Source: Anaerolineales bacterium (lineage in GTDB: Bacteria > Chloroflexota > Anaerolineae > Anaerolineales > Villigracilaceae). Taken from it: a stretch of DNA of 7,269 nucleotides. A program made the translations under genes and the position numbers. The DNA is taken from assembly GCA_025938055.1 (NCBI GenBank), contig JAICQC010000241.1, forward strand, positions 1-7,269, written 5' to 3'. Every line of letters begins with the position of its first letter. The first letter of the stretch is position 1. This document shows, in pieces, positions 1 through 4,440 of the stretch. Below the pieces are notes generated by a model. That model worked only from the letters and a program-made list of their open reading frames with translations, searched no databases and was not told where the DNA came from.

Positions 1-960
1 CGCTGGATACATGCCGATGCCCTCCACGAAGATCAGCGGCAGGTCCCAGCCATTAGCATGGGCCTCGCCCAGAATGGTTGTGCCTGCCCGCTCGGCTGCC
101 AGGCGCCAGTCGTGGCAGGTAGATGTCGCCACACAGGCTGGCGTGAACGGGTTCGGGTTAGGATTGATGTGTGGGTCGATCCCGTCGCCTGTGCCCCAGG
201 TGGAGCCGTCCAGGTAAGCACTGCGGCTGGGTGTGTGCGGCTCGTTACGCAGATCCAGCCCGATAATGATCGGATAGCCGTCGGAGGCATAGTAATTCAC
301 CGGGACGGTGTCGGTGGACCCAAAGGTTTGGGGGATACCATGCGACCAGCGCAACACGCTGACCCAGTTTGCGATCCAGACGGATTCCGGAAAGCCCGAG
401 GTATACCACAAGCCGCTTTCCTGGGCTGAGTTGCCTTTGTTGGAGCGGTGGTTATCCAGGATCACGTGCAGTCCCACAGAACCGGCGTAATTGACGATCA
501 ACGCCAGGATGTCGCGCGAGTGTTTACCGTTGCACTCCGGGCAGGCGCCCGCCCGCGGTATGGGATTGGTGCGCCACATTTCATCTGAGTACGGGATGCG
601 AATCGTATTGAAGCCAAACGCCTTGATCCGGTCGATCATGAATTTGTAGTCCTTCGACCACAAGCCATGGGCGACCGCATCGCGCGTCTCGAATCCAAAC
701 CAGTTGACGCCGGCAATAATGAACTCAGTCCCGTTGGGCGCCAGGATGCGATTGCCGCTCGTCCGGAACCCGCCGGGGATACCGCTGGGCGGCGCAGGCG
801 AGGCTGTAACAGTTGGGGTGGGCCCAACAGGTGTAGGCGTCTTCGGAGTCGGTTTCGCCGCTGCCGCCGGACTGGACATCGGCCCAGAGACCAGCAGCGC
901 GAACACCATCGTTACGGTCGCGAGCACTGCCAGAAGTCGTCGTATTCCATAACTGTTCAT
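1..960 (-). CDS. Secreted GH5 (subfamily 1-like) endoglucanase, N-terminal 320 residues; 3' end outside window
   Basis: Predicted extracellular beta-1,4-glucanase acting on cellulose or beta-glucan. The frame is open from ATG 960-958 to the window edge. Residues 1-35 form a signal peptide (RR at 7-8, hydrophobic core, AAAA before the cleavage site), and 36-58 are a Pro/Thr linker. The catalytic domain follows: IAGVNWFGFET (82-92), HGLWSKDYK (98-106), NTIRIPYSD (118-126), VILDNHR (166-172), GLDLRNEPH (234-242) with E240 as the expected acid/base, DWRLAAERAG (284-293) and IFVEGIG (310-316). These blocks match the Acidothermus E1-type GH5_1 fold closely, from memory of that family. The nucleophile Glu lies further downstream and is not in the window, so activity cannot be judged. 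AGGAG sits 7 nt before the start. Cys140/143 and Cys276/282 may form disulfides, as in secreted enzymes. Confidence 0.93.
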   Translation of the reverse strand, partial: MNSYGIRRLLAVLATVTMVFALLVSGPMSSPAAAAKPTPKTPTPVGPTPTVTASPAPPSGIPGGFRTSGNRILAPNGTEFIIAGVNWFGFETRDAVAHGLWSKDYKFMIDRIKAFGFNTIRIPYSDEMWRTNPIPRAGACPECNGKHSRDILALIVNYAGSVGLHVILDNHRSNKGNSAQESGLWYTSGFPESVWIANWVSVLRWSHGIPQTFGSTDTVPVNYYASDGYPIIIGLDLRNEPHTPSRSAYLDGSTWGTGDGIDPHINPNPNPFTPACVATSTCHDWRLAAERAGTTILGEAHANGWDLPLIFVEGIGMYPA

Positions 961-980
961 TTGGATGCTCCTCTCTCGGA

Positions 981-994
981 TAGAAACGTTTCCA
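981..994. promoter_or_regulatory. LacI-family-type operator-like palindrome upstream of the endoglucanase
   Basis: The 10-bp perfect palindrome GAAACGTTTC (983-992) has an additional T/A pair at 981/994 and a CG centre. This is the layout typical of LacI/GalR-family operators. It lies a few bases upstream of the AGGAG ribosome site of the minus-strand endoglucanase, so a bound repressor could block transcription. The regulator is not in the window. Identity as an operator is inferred from shape and position only. Confidence 0.45.
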
Positions 995-1025
995 ATCGGC
1001 GGAATCTACGAGCTACACTTACTTA

Positions 1026-1077
1026 AATGCAACACTCCGCAGATCCCTGGCGGGCATGCGGAGTGCTGGATTGCATT
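1026..1077. other. Bulged inverted repeat upstream of the endoglucanase
   Basis: The inner arms CACTCCGCA (1033-1041) and TGCGGAGTG (1057-1065) pair perfectly over 9 bp with a 15-nt loop. The outer arms AATGCAA (1026-1032) and TTGCATT (1071-1077) add 7 bp after a 5-nt one-sided bulge. Neither side is followed by a run of T, so it is not a standard intrinsic terminator. It could be a leader structure of the leftward gene, an insulating hairpin or a repeat unit. I do not see integron attC core motifs. Confidence 0.5.
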
Positions 1078-1200
1078 CGATTGGGGTGCGAAGATCTTGG
1101 GCAACTACCTGCTCCTAGATTGGATTTCGCAGACGCCACATACCGATATTTTACTCCAGAATCGTGACGTGACGGGCGCCTGATCAGCCTGCACCAAGCG

Positions 1201-1353
1201 AGATGTATGCCAGAGATAAAGCAGGAACAGATTATTTCTTGTGGATGGCGGTTTACGGATTGGACCCAGAAGTTGTCCAGCAATCGCAAGGAACGGCTGT
1301 TGATCAGTGAGATGGGCAGTGAGAGATTTGTAGCCGTTTTCGGGTGACGGCAC
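1201..1353 (+). repeat. 155-bp direct repeat, copy 1: frameshifted gene remnant
   Basis: This segment aligns with 4186-4340 at about 90% identity by eye (14 mismatches, two single-base gaps). In copy 2 the sequence reads as an open plus-strand frame ending in TAA. Here a T is missing in the run after GATTATT and a C is missing in GGCGGCTTT, so the frame is broken in the middle. Even so, the final ERFV-VFG segment and a stop codon (TGA at 1345-1347) occupy the homologous place. A stop at the same position in both copies suggests a shared coding origin. The parent protein is not recognised. Confidence 0.75.
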
Positions 1354-1404
1354 GATTGCCCAGGCAAAATGGTTCATCAGCGACCTCGATTGAAATCCAT
1401 GCAA

Positions 1405-1441
1405 AGACCCTAAGGGTTTGCCAGGCAAACCCTTAGGGTCT
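1405..1441. repeat. 37-nt near-perfect palindrome (18-bp arms around a single A)
   Basis: The left arm 1405-1422 (AGACCCTAAGGGTTTGCC) is the exact reverse complement of 1424-1441, with A1423 at the centre. Each arm itself contains the near-palindrome CCCTAAGGG. The right flank TCTCCTTCTTT is pyrimidine-rich, so it may terminate plus-strand transcripts coming from the gene remnant ending at 1347. A related, more open inverted repeat with the same arm sequence and the same flank lies at 4031-4107, so this is probably one dispersed repeat family. Confidence 0.8.
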
Positions 1442-1559
1442 CCTTCTTTGGGAATGACCTTTCAAACGATTATCATTTCTTGTAGAAATATGCCTGATCT
1501 CCTACTTCCAGGTACCCCGTAAAGGGAGATGACCAGTCCTTTTCCTTATCCCGTCTGAC

Positions 1560-1760
1560 TTATTTTCCTTTTCGGTTTTTTTTATTCGATCCTGCCGAAG
1601 GATTGGTACTGCCTTTATTAAAAGGAGCATCTTTGGCATGCACCAGTGCCTGCACTGGTGATGAGCTTTCGCCCGTACGTGCATTGGAGGAGCCACGATT
1701 ATTGTTGTCGCTTGTACCGGATTTTTTAGGCTTGCGCTTACTAACACCTTTGCGTCCCAT
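1560..1760 (-). CDS. Small basic Lys/Ser/Asn-rich protein, 66 residues, unknown function
   Basis: ATG 1760-1758 is preceded by a full AAGGAG (1766-1771) with a 5-nt A spacer, the best ribosome site in the window, which makes this a real gene despite its size. The product is very basic at both ends (MGRKGVSKRKPKK and NKKNRKGK) with a Ser/Asn/Gly-rich middle and no membrane segment. It is probably a disordered, nucleic-acid-binding or ribosome-associated type of protein, which is an inference from composition only. It lies 109 bp downstream of the CsbD-like remnant and on the same strand, so it may share its transcript. A longer shadow frame starting at 1747 is rejected because it has no ribosome site. 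Confidence 0.7.
   Translation of the reverse strand: MGRKGVSKRKPKKSGTSDNNNRGSSNARTGESSSPVQALVHAKDAPFNKGSTNPSAGSNKKNRKGK
1641..1660. repeat. 20-nt inverted repeat inside the 66-residue gene
   Basis: CACCAGTGC and GCACTGGTG are perfect 9-bp arms separated by CT. They lie within codons for the SPVQALVH segment. It could form a tight mRNA hairpin in mid-gene or be a protein-binding site. It may also be chance, since a 9-bp perfect stem with a 2-nt loop is uncommon but not decisive. Confidence 0.6.
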
Positions 1761-1869
1761 TTTTTCTCCTTGTTTGTGAAATCATAGAATTACAGGTTGG
1801 ATTTTTTTGTCCGGCTTTTCCGAACTTTAGAAATCTTCGAGCTGGCTTGTCGGTCCAGCGAGGCGCGCA

Positions 1870-2116
1870 TTAATTCGCTGCTGGGGGGCTGATCTCCAGA
1901 TCTGTGATGCGCTTGTTGATTTCCTCCCTGGTACGTTCGTGGGTATAGCCGTACTTCACCTGCAGCATCATGGCATACTTATCGCGCGTAATAGGCGACC
2001 TTGCCACCTTATTAAGATCGTCCTCACTAAATAGACTCCACCACACATTGAATTGAGTGGGAAATTTGCTCCCATTTATTTTCGAACACGTCGTTTACAG
2101 CTTTATTCATCTTCAT
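1870..2116 (-). pseudogene. CsbD-like stress-response protein, broken by a one-base frameshift
   Basis: The frame starting at ATG 2116-2114 (AGGAG 9 nt upstream) gives MKMNKAVNDVFENKWEQIS and then stops after 29 codons. Shifting by one base at about 2041-2048 (the TGTGTGG tract) restores WWSLFSEDDLNKV, then DKYAMMLQVKYGYTHE and EEINKRITDLE, ending at TAA 1872-1870. Together this is an approximately 81-residue protein with the CsbD-family layout: an N-terminal KW-Q-I segment, W plus a DDL block, then K-GY-E helices. CsbD proteins are small general-stress proteins of unknown biochemistry. An alternative start at 2137-2135 overlaps the upstream stop as ATGA. The break may be genuine decay or a sequencing error in a short TG tract. 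Confidence 0.72.
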
Positions 2117-2133
2117 GGCGTACTTCTCCTGAT

Positions 2134-2781
2134 TCATATGGCAGTAAGCAATCCCGGATTCGTTTTCCGGTAATTGGCTTCGCGCTCTGCTACCCGCTTA
2201 ATAAATTCATATTCATCAATGACCACAATCGCGGGCATTTGTTGAGCAGAGAGTTGTAAGGCAGCCTCATCTCTGAGCTTAATATCGTCAAAGACTTTTA
2301 AGAAAGCTCCCACGCCTTCGCGCACTAGCGTGTGATCATCAACCATGTCGATATCTACAGGTGGAGTGGACAGAACGGGAGGGGTATCACTGTAAGCAAC
2401 CCTTACCAAAAGTTTGCCCTTCTCAATGAAAGGGAAATCTATGTGCGTCGGTACTTTGCCGAGCCGGGCGCGGTCTAGGATAAAGGCATAGCGGAGCCCA
2501 TCACTGTTGCAGGAGACGACCTGCACTTGTAGTTCATTGGCGAGATCATGCAATACGCGTGAATCGAAGTAATTACTGAAGGGGATGGAGGTATGTGTGG
2601 CGATATATCTGTTATTGAGTATGCCAAATAGTACTACCATTCCGGTGCTTGGATCCTGGGTTAAGCGCCAGCGTGTAAATCGTGGCAGCAATCCCCATTT
2701 TGTCAGGACTGTGGATACCTGGGCTCGAATTTGCCGTGCTTTTTGAGCGAAATGCTGTGGATCAATCGTCTCTATGGTCAT
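2134..2781 (-). CDS. Unknown soluble protein, 215 residues, coupled to the upstream lipoprotein gene
   Basis: I do not recognise the family. The start at ATG 2781-2779 is chosen because AAGGA lies 5 nt upstream and the gene then overlaps the lipoprotein gene by 20 nt, the classic layout of translational coupling. An in-frame start at 2913 would lie deep inside that gene. There is no signal peptide or membrane helix. Visible segments are a basic amphipathic N-terminus (residues 10-40), a beta-rich block with MVVLFGILNNRYIATH (48-63), GLRYAFILDRARLGKVP (95-111), DFPFIEKGKLLVRVAYSD (115-132), a Pro-rich turn (134-142) and an acidic-to-basic C-terminal helix IDEYEFIKRVAEREANYR (188-205). Its stop overlaps a possible start of the CsbD-like remnant (ATGA). 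The context suggests it works with the membrane protein. Confidence 0.8.
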   Translation of the reverse strand: MTIETIDPQHFAQKARQIRAQVSTVLTKWGLLPRFTRWRLTQDPSTGMVVLFGILNNRYIATHTSIPFSNYFDSRVLHDLANELQVQVVSCNSDGLRYAFILDRARLGKVPTHIDFPFIEKGKLLVRVAYSDTPPVLSTPPVDIDMVDDHTLVREGVGAFLKVFDDIKLRDEAALQLSAQQMPAIVVIDEYEFIKRVAEREANYRKTNPGLLTAI

Positions 2782-3691
2782 CTTTGTCCTTCTCATCACT
2801 GTCCAGCAATTTGTCCTTGACTTCATCAAGCCATTTTTCCACCTGATCGTTCGGCTTTGTGACCTGATAACCGGCTTCGGTAACTTCACCGTCAAAATAC
2901 GGCAACGAACCATGGTGGTGATGTGGCACTTCGACCGCTGCAGCTTTCAACCTGAGAATCTCGAGAATACGTTGGTTGGCTTGCTGAATTTGTAGCCAAC
3001 GCCAGTATCCCCAAAGAATCAGGCCTGCCAACAGGAGGAGGATCATCGGAAGGCCCCACATCCAGAGGAATGTCTGCCGCTGCTCTTCACGTTGGCGGCC
3101 CTGGTCAAAATACCATTGGGATGTCGCGGCGGCAGATTGGCCCTGTGTGGCAATCATATTAGCGATGGCGGTCTGTGTGCCGGCAGCGAGGTCATTTTTA
3201 TATTGTTGATTCAATACAGCCTGTGCACCCGTCGTCGCCACGTCGGCCATCTGGGTCTGGTGGATCGCATCCGCGGTCATCGCAGCGCTTTGTGTTGACC
3301 CAGCCGAATTGAGGGTTGCCTGTGCATTGGCGCGCACAATTTCAGCAGTTGCTGCGATCTGAGCCGCAATGACGTTGGTATCGTTCTGCTGCTGGGTCTG
3401 GACCGCGCCCAACGTTGCGTTGGCTGCATTCACGGTCGCCTGTGCATTGGCGCGTACAACCTCGGCGGCAGCTGCCGCTTGTAGATCGGCACTGATATGC
3501 TGCTGGGTCATGGCGACGGCTAGCGTTGCTTGCGCGCACGTCTCACAGGGTACACCGAGTTGCGCTGGCGTGAGCATGAACTGCGACGCAGAGGGAGGCG
3601 CGGTCTGGGTTATACAGGCCGACAGGGTCACTAGCATCGAAACCGTTCCATAAATAAAGACAACGCGCAAATTGCGGTACTGAGTGTTCAT
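2762..3691 (-). CDS. Ala/Gln/Asn-rich lipoprotein with one transmembrane helix, 309 residues, unknown function
   Basis: A signal peptide with Arg6/Arg9 and a hydrophobic core ends in the lipobox LSAC, with Cys26 as the predicted lipidated residue. Residues about 50-195 are low-complexity Ala/Gln/Thr/Asn helices containing two 40-residue units (EVVRANAQAT at 77-86, EIVRANAQAT at 117-126), probably a coiled stalk. A transmembrane segment follows at about 208-231 (WMWGLPMILLLLAGLILWGY), then a natural HHHH (257-260) and a very acidic/basic tail ending DKDDHRDD. This predicts an extracytoplasmic stalk tethered by lipid and helix, with a cytoplasmic tail of about 75 residues. ATG 3691 is preferred over the in-frame TTG at 3703, but neither has a strong ribosome site. 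The 3' end overlaps the 215-residue gene by 20 nt. Confidence 0.8.
   Translation of the reverse strand: MNTQYRNLRVVFIYGTVSMLVTLSACITQTAPPSASQFMLTPAQLGVPCETCAQATLAVAMTQQHISADLQAAAAAEVVRANAQATVNAANATLGAVQTQQQNDTNVIAAQIAATAEIVRANAQATLNSAGSTQSAAMTADAIHQTQMADVATTGAQAVLNQQYKNDLAAGTQTAIANMIATQGQSAAATSQWYFDQGRQREEQRQTFLWMWGLPMILLLLAGLILWGYWRWLQIQQANQRILEILRLKAAAVEVPHHHHGSLPYFDGEVTEAGYQVTKPNDQVEKWLDEVKDKLLDSDEKDKDDHRDD
2787..2791 (-). promoter_or_regulatory. Shine-Dalgarno AAGGA that fixes the start of the 215-residue gene
   Basis: AAGGA lies 5 nt before ATG 2781-2779, within the last codons (EKDKDD) of the lipoprotein gene. It decides the start against the much longer open frame that begins at 2913. 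Confidence 0.65.
3314..3459 (-). repeat. Internal 120-bp-period repeat in the lipoprotein gene
   Basis: The 26-bp segments 3314-3339 and 3434-3459 differ at only two bases, both silent, and lie exactly 120 bp apart. They encode the VRANAQAT cores of the 40-residue stalk units. High nucleotide identity with silent changes points to a fairly recent internal duplication or to gene conversion. Confidence 0.75.
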
Positions 3692-3726
3692 GCTAATTTT
3701 CAATCCAGTAAACTGTAGAATACTTT

Positions 3727-3870
3727 TTATTTTCCATTGGCTTGTGAAATTTCCTTAACCATTTCCGCGGTCTTTTCCAGCTGGTTAACGCGCGTTGTCC
3801 TATCTGCCTAGGCAATGATGCCTACGATTTTATTATTGTCATCCGCGACGGGAAACAATGCCTGCCAGCT
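3727..3870 (-). pseudogene. C-terminal remnant of a CBS-domain-like protein with an internal amber codon
   Basis: Minus-strand reading gives SWQALFPVADDNNKIVGIIA, then TAG (3810-3808), then ADRTTRVNQLEKTAEM and VKEISQANGK, ending at TAA (3729-3727). FPV-D-N-K-VGIIA followed by a Q/A-AD helix is the usual end of a CBS domain, and the LEKTAEMVKEIS tail matches tails I associate with bacterial CBS-pair proteins. The TAG is one base from CAG (Gln), the residue often found there. Upstream the frame soon meets TAA (3892-3894 on plus), so the N-terminal part is gone. CBS domains bind adenosine ligands, but this copy is almost certainly non-functional. Confidence 0.5.
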
Positions 3871-3912
3871 TTTGCTTTTGCTTATCTTCAATTACCCCAC
3901 TTTCATAGTACA

Positions 3913-3955
3913 ACAAACACTCCCCGGCTACATCCATCAGCCGGGGAGTGTTTGT
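3913..3955. terminator. Bidirectional terminator-like hairpin, 17-bp perfect stem
   Basis: ACAAACACTCCCCGGCT (3913-3929) pairs perfectly with AGCCGGGGAGTGTTTGT (3939-3955) around a 9-nt loop. The GC-rich core with A/T-rich outer ends (AAAC/GTTT) gives a U-containing tail in either direction, although no long T-run follows. It would separate the TIR-TPR transcript from the lipoprotein operon. Confidence 0.65.
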
Positions 3956-3975
3956 CTCCCCCACCTGGGGGAGAC
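3954..3975. repeat. Second tandem hairpin, 9-bp stem with ACCT loop
   Basis: GTCTCCCCC (3954-3962) pairs perfectly with GGGGGAGAC (3967-3975). It shares two bases with the preceding 17-bp hairpin, so the two structures are mutually exclusive at their junction. Confidence 0.65.
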
Positions 3976-4030
3976 TTGGCCAACCATTGCCTGGCTGCTG
4001 TCTGCGGGGGAACTGAGAAATGTCAAGAGG

Positions 4031-4107
4031 GACCCTACGGGTTTGCTAGTTTGGAAGACTTTCTCGCCTCTTATGACGAGATATTACCTAAGAAAACCCT
4101 CAGGGTC
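4031..4107. repeat. Inverted repeat related to the 1405-1441 palindrome
   Basis: GACCCTACGGGTTT (4031-4044) pairs with AAACCCTCAGGGTC (4094-4107) at 12 of 14 positions, enclosing about 50 bp. Both the arm sequence and the downstream flank TCTCCCTCTTTT match the palindrome at 1405-1441. The pair looks like an unfilled and a filled version of one element. No coding potential is seen in the enclosed bases. Confidence 0.6.
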
Positions 4108-4139
4108 TCCCTCTTTTATAGGGTGGAAACTGGTAGTAA

Positions 4140-4334
4140 AGAGCGCGCTGGCACGGGTGCTATGATAATTTCGGGGTTCGGTTTCAGATGTATGCCAGAG
4201 ATAAGATAGACACAGATTATTTTCTTGTGGATGGCGGCTTTACGGATTGGACCCAGCAATTGTCCAGCAATCGCAAGGAACGGCTATTGATCAGTGGAAT
4301 GGGCAGTGAGAGATTTGTATCCCTTTTCGGATAA
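4140..4334 (+). pseudogene. Open 3'-terminal fragment of an unrecognised plus-strand gene
   Basis: The frame is open from just after a TAA at 4137-4139 to TAA at 4332-4334. From ATG 4188 it gives 48 residues: MYARDKIDTDYFLVDGGF, then TDWTQQL, NRKERLL and ISGMGSERFVSLFG. The composition is that of an ordinary globular protein. The upstream YDNFGVRFQ also reads plausibly, so this is more likely a gene tail than a small gene. There is no ribosome site before ATG 4188. A terminator-like stem follows at 4365-4416 on the same strand, as expected for a real 3' end. A frameshifted second copy lies at 1201-1353. I do not recognise the family. Confidence 0.5.
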
Positions 4335-4340
4335 CGGCAC
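4186..4340 (+). repeat. 155-bp direct repeat, copy 2 (frame intact)
   Basis: This is the partner of 1201-1353 in the same orientation, about 2.98 kb apart, starting at AGATGTATGCC and ending at ACGGCAC. The two copies bracket the lipoprotein operon, the CsbD-like remnant and the 66-residue gene. They could have arisen with the insertion of that block or could mediate its loss by recombination. Confidence 0.8.
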
Positions 4341-4364
4341 TGATAGGCTGTACCGGTATCCCAT

Positions 4365-4416
4365 ACTCTGCGCCCCGGAAGCAAACTTCTCACTCTGTAT
4401 CAGGGCGGGGAGTTTT
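4365..4416 (+). terminator. Terminator-like stem followed by TTT on the plus strand
   Basis: ACTCTGCGCCC (4365-4375) pairs with GGGCGGGGAGT (4403-4413), ten of eleven pairs counting one G-T. TTT and a T-rich stretch follow. The loop of 27 nt is long for an intrinsic terminator but contains a small nested GAAG/CTTC hairpin. The orientation fits termination of the lost plus-strand gene whose tail ends at 4334, not of the minus-strand TIR-TPR gene. Confidence 0.45.
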
Positions 4417-4440
4417 CATTTATGCGCTCTATGATAATTC

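Larger units (their letters stand above)
961..1559. other. Intergenic stretch without an intact gene
   Basis: No convincing coding region is seen here. It contains the operator-like palindrome, the bulged inverted repeat, the frameshifted first copy of the 155-bp repeat and the 37-nt palindrome, all listed separately. The remaining parts (about 1080-1200 and 1442-1559) have short open frames but nothing I recognise. A weak stem (ATCTCC/GGAGAT) lies at about 1497-1530, downstream of the leftward 66-residue gene, but it lacks a T-run. Confidence 0.6.
3704..4440. other. 737-bp intergenic stretch rich in hairpins and gene remnants
   Basis: This lies between the TIR-TPR gene and the lipoprotein gene, both on the minus strand. 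It holds the CBS-like remnant, two tandem hairpins, one inverted repeat of the CCCT-AGGG family, copy 2 of the 155-bp repeat and a terminator-like stem. I see no intact gene and no clear promoter for the lipoprotein gene. The dense hairpins make read-through from the TIR-TPR gene into the lipoprotein operon unlikely. Confidence 0.65.

Noticed and set aside
58..429. Plus-strand open frames of up to 123 residues at the left end
   Set aside because: They are antisense to the clear GH5 coding frame and show no family motifs.
1026..1077. Integron attC site
   Set aside because: The bulged stem is suggestive, but the conserved GTTRRRY/RYYYAAC ends are absent and no cassette layout is present.
1023..1428. 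Minus-strand open frames of 107-114 residues
   Set aside because: They run antisense across the 155-bp repeat copy 1 and a palindrome, have no ribosome site and read as low-quality protein.
2782..2913. N-terminal extension of the 215-residue gene to an in-frame start at 2913
   Set aside because: It would overlap the lipoprotein gene by about 150 bp. The extra residues look like an out-of-frame translation, and a good ribosome site marks ATG 2781.
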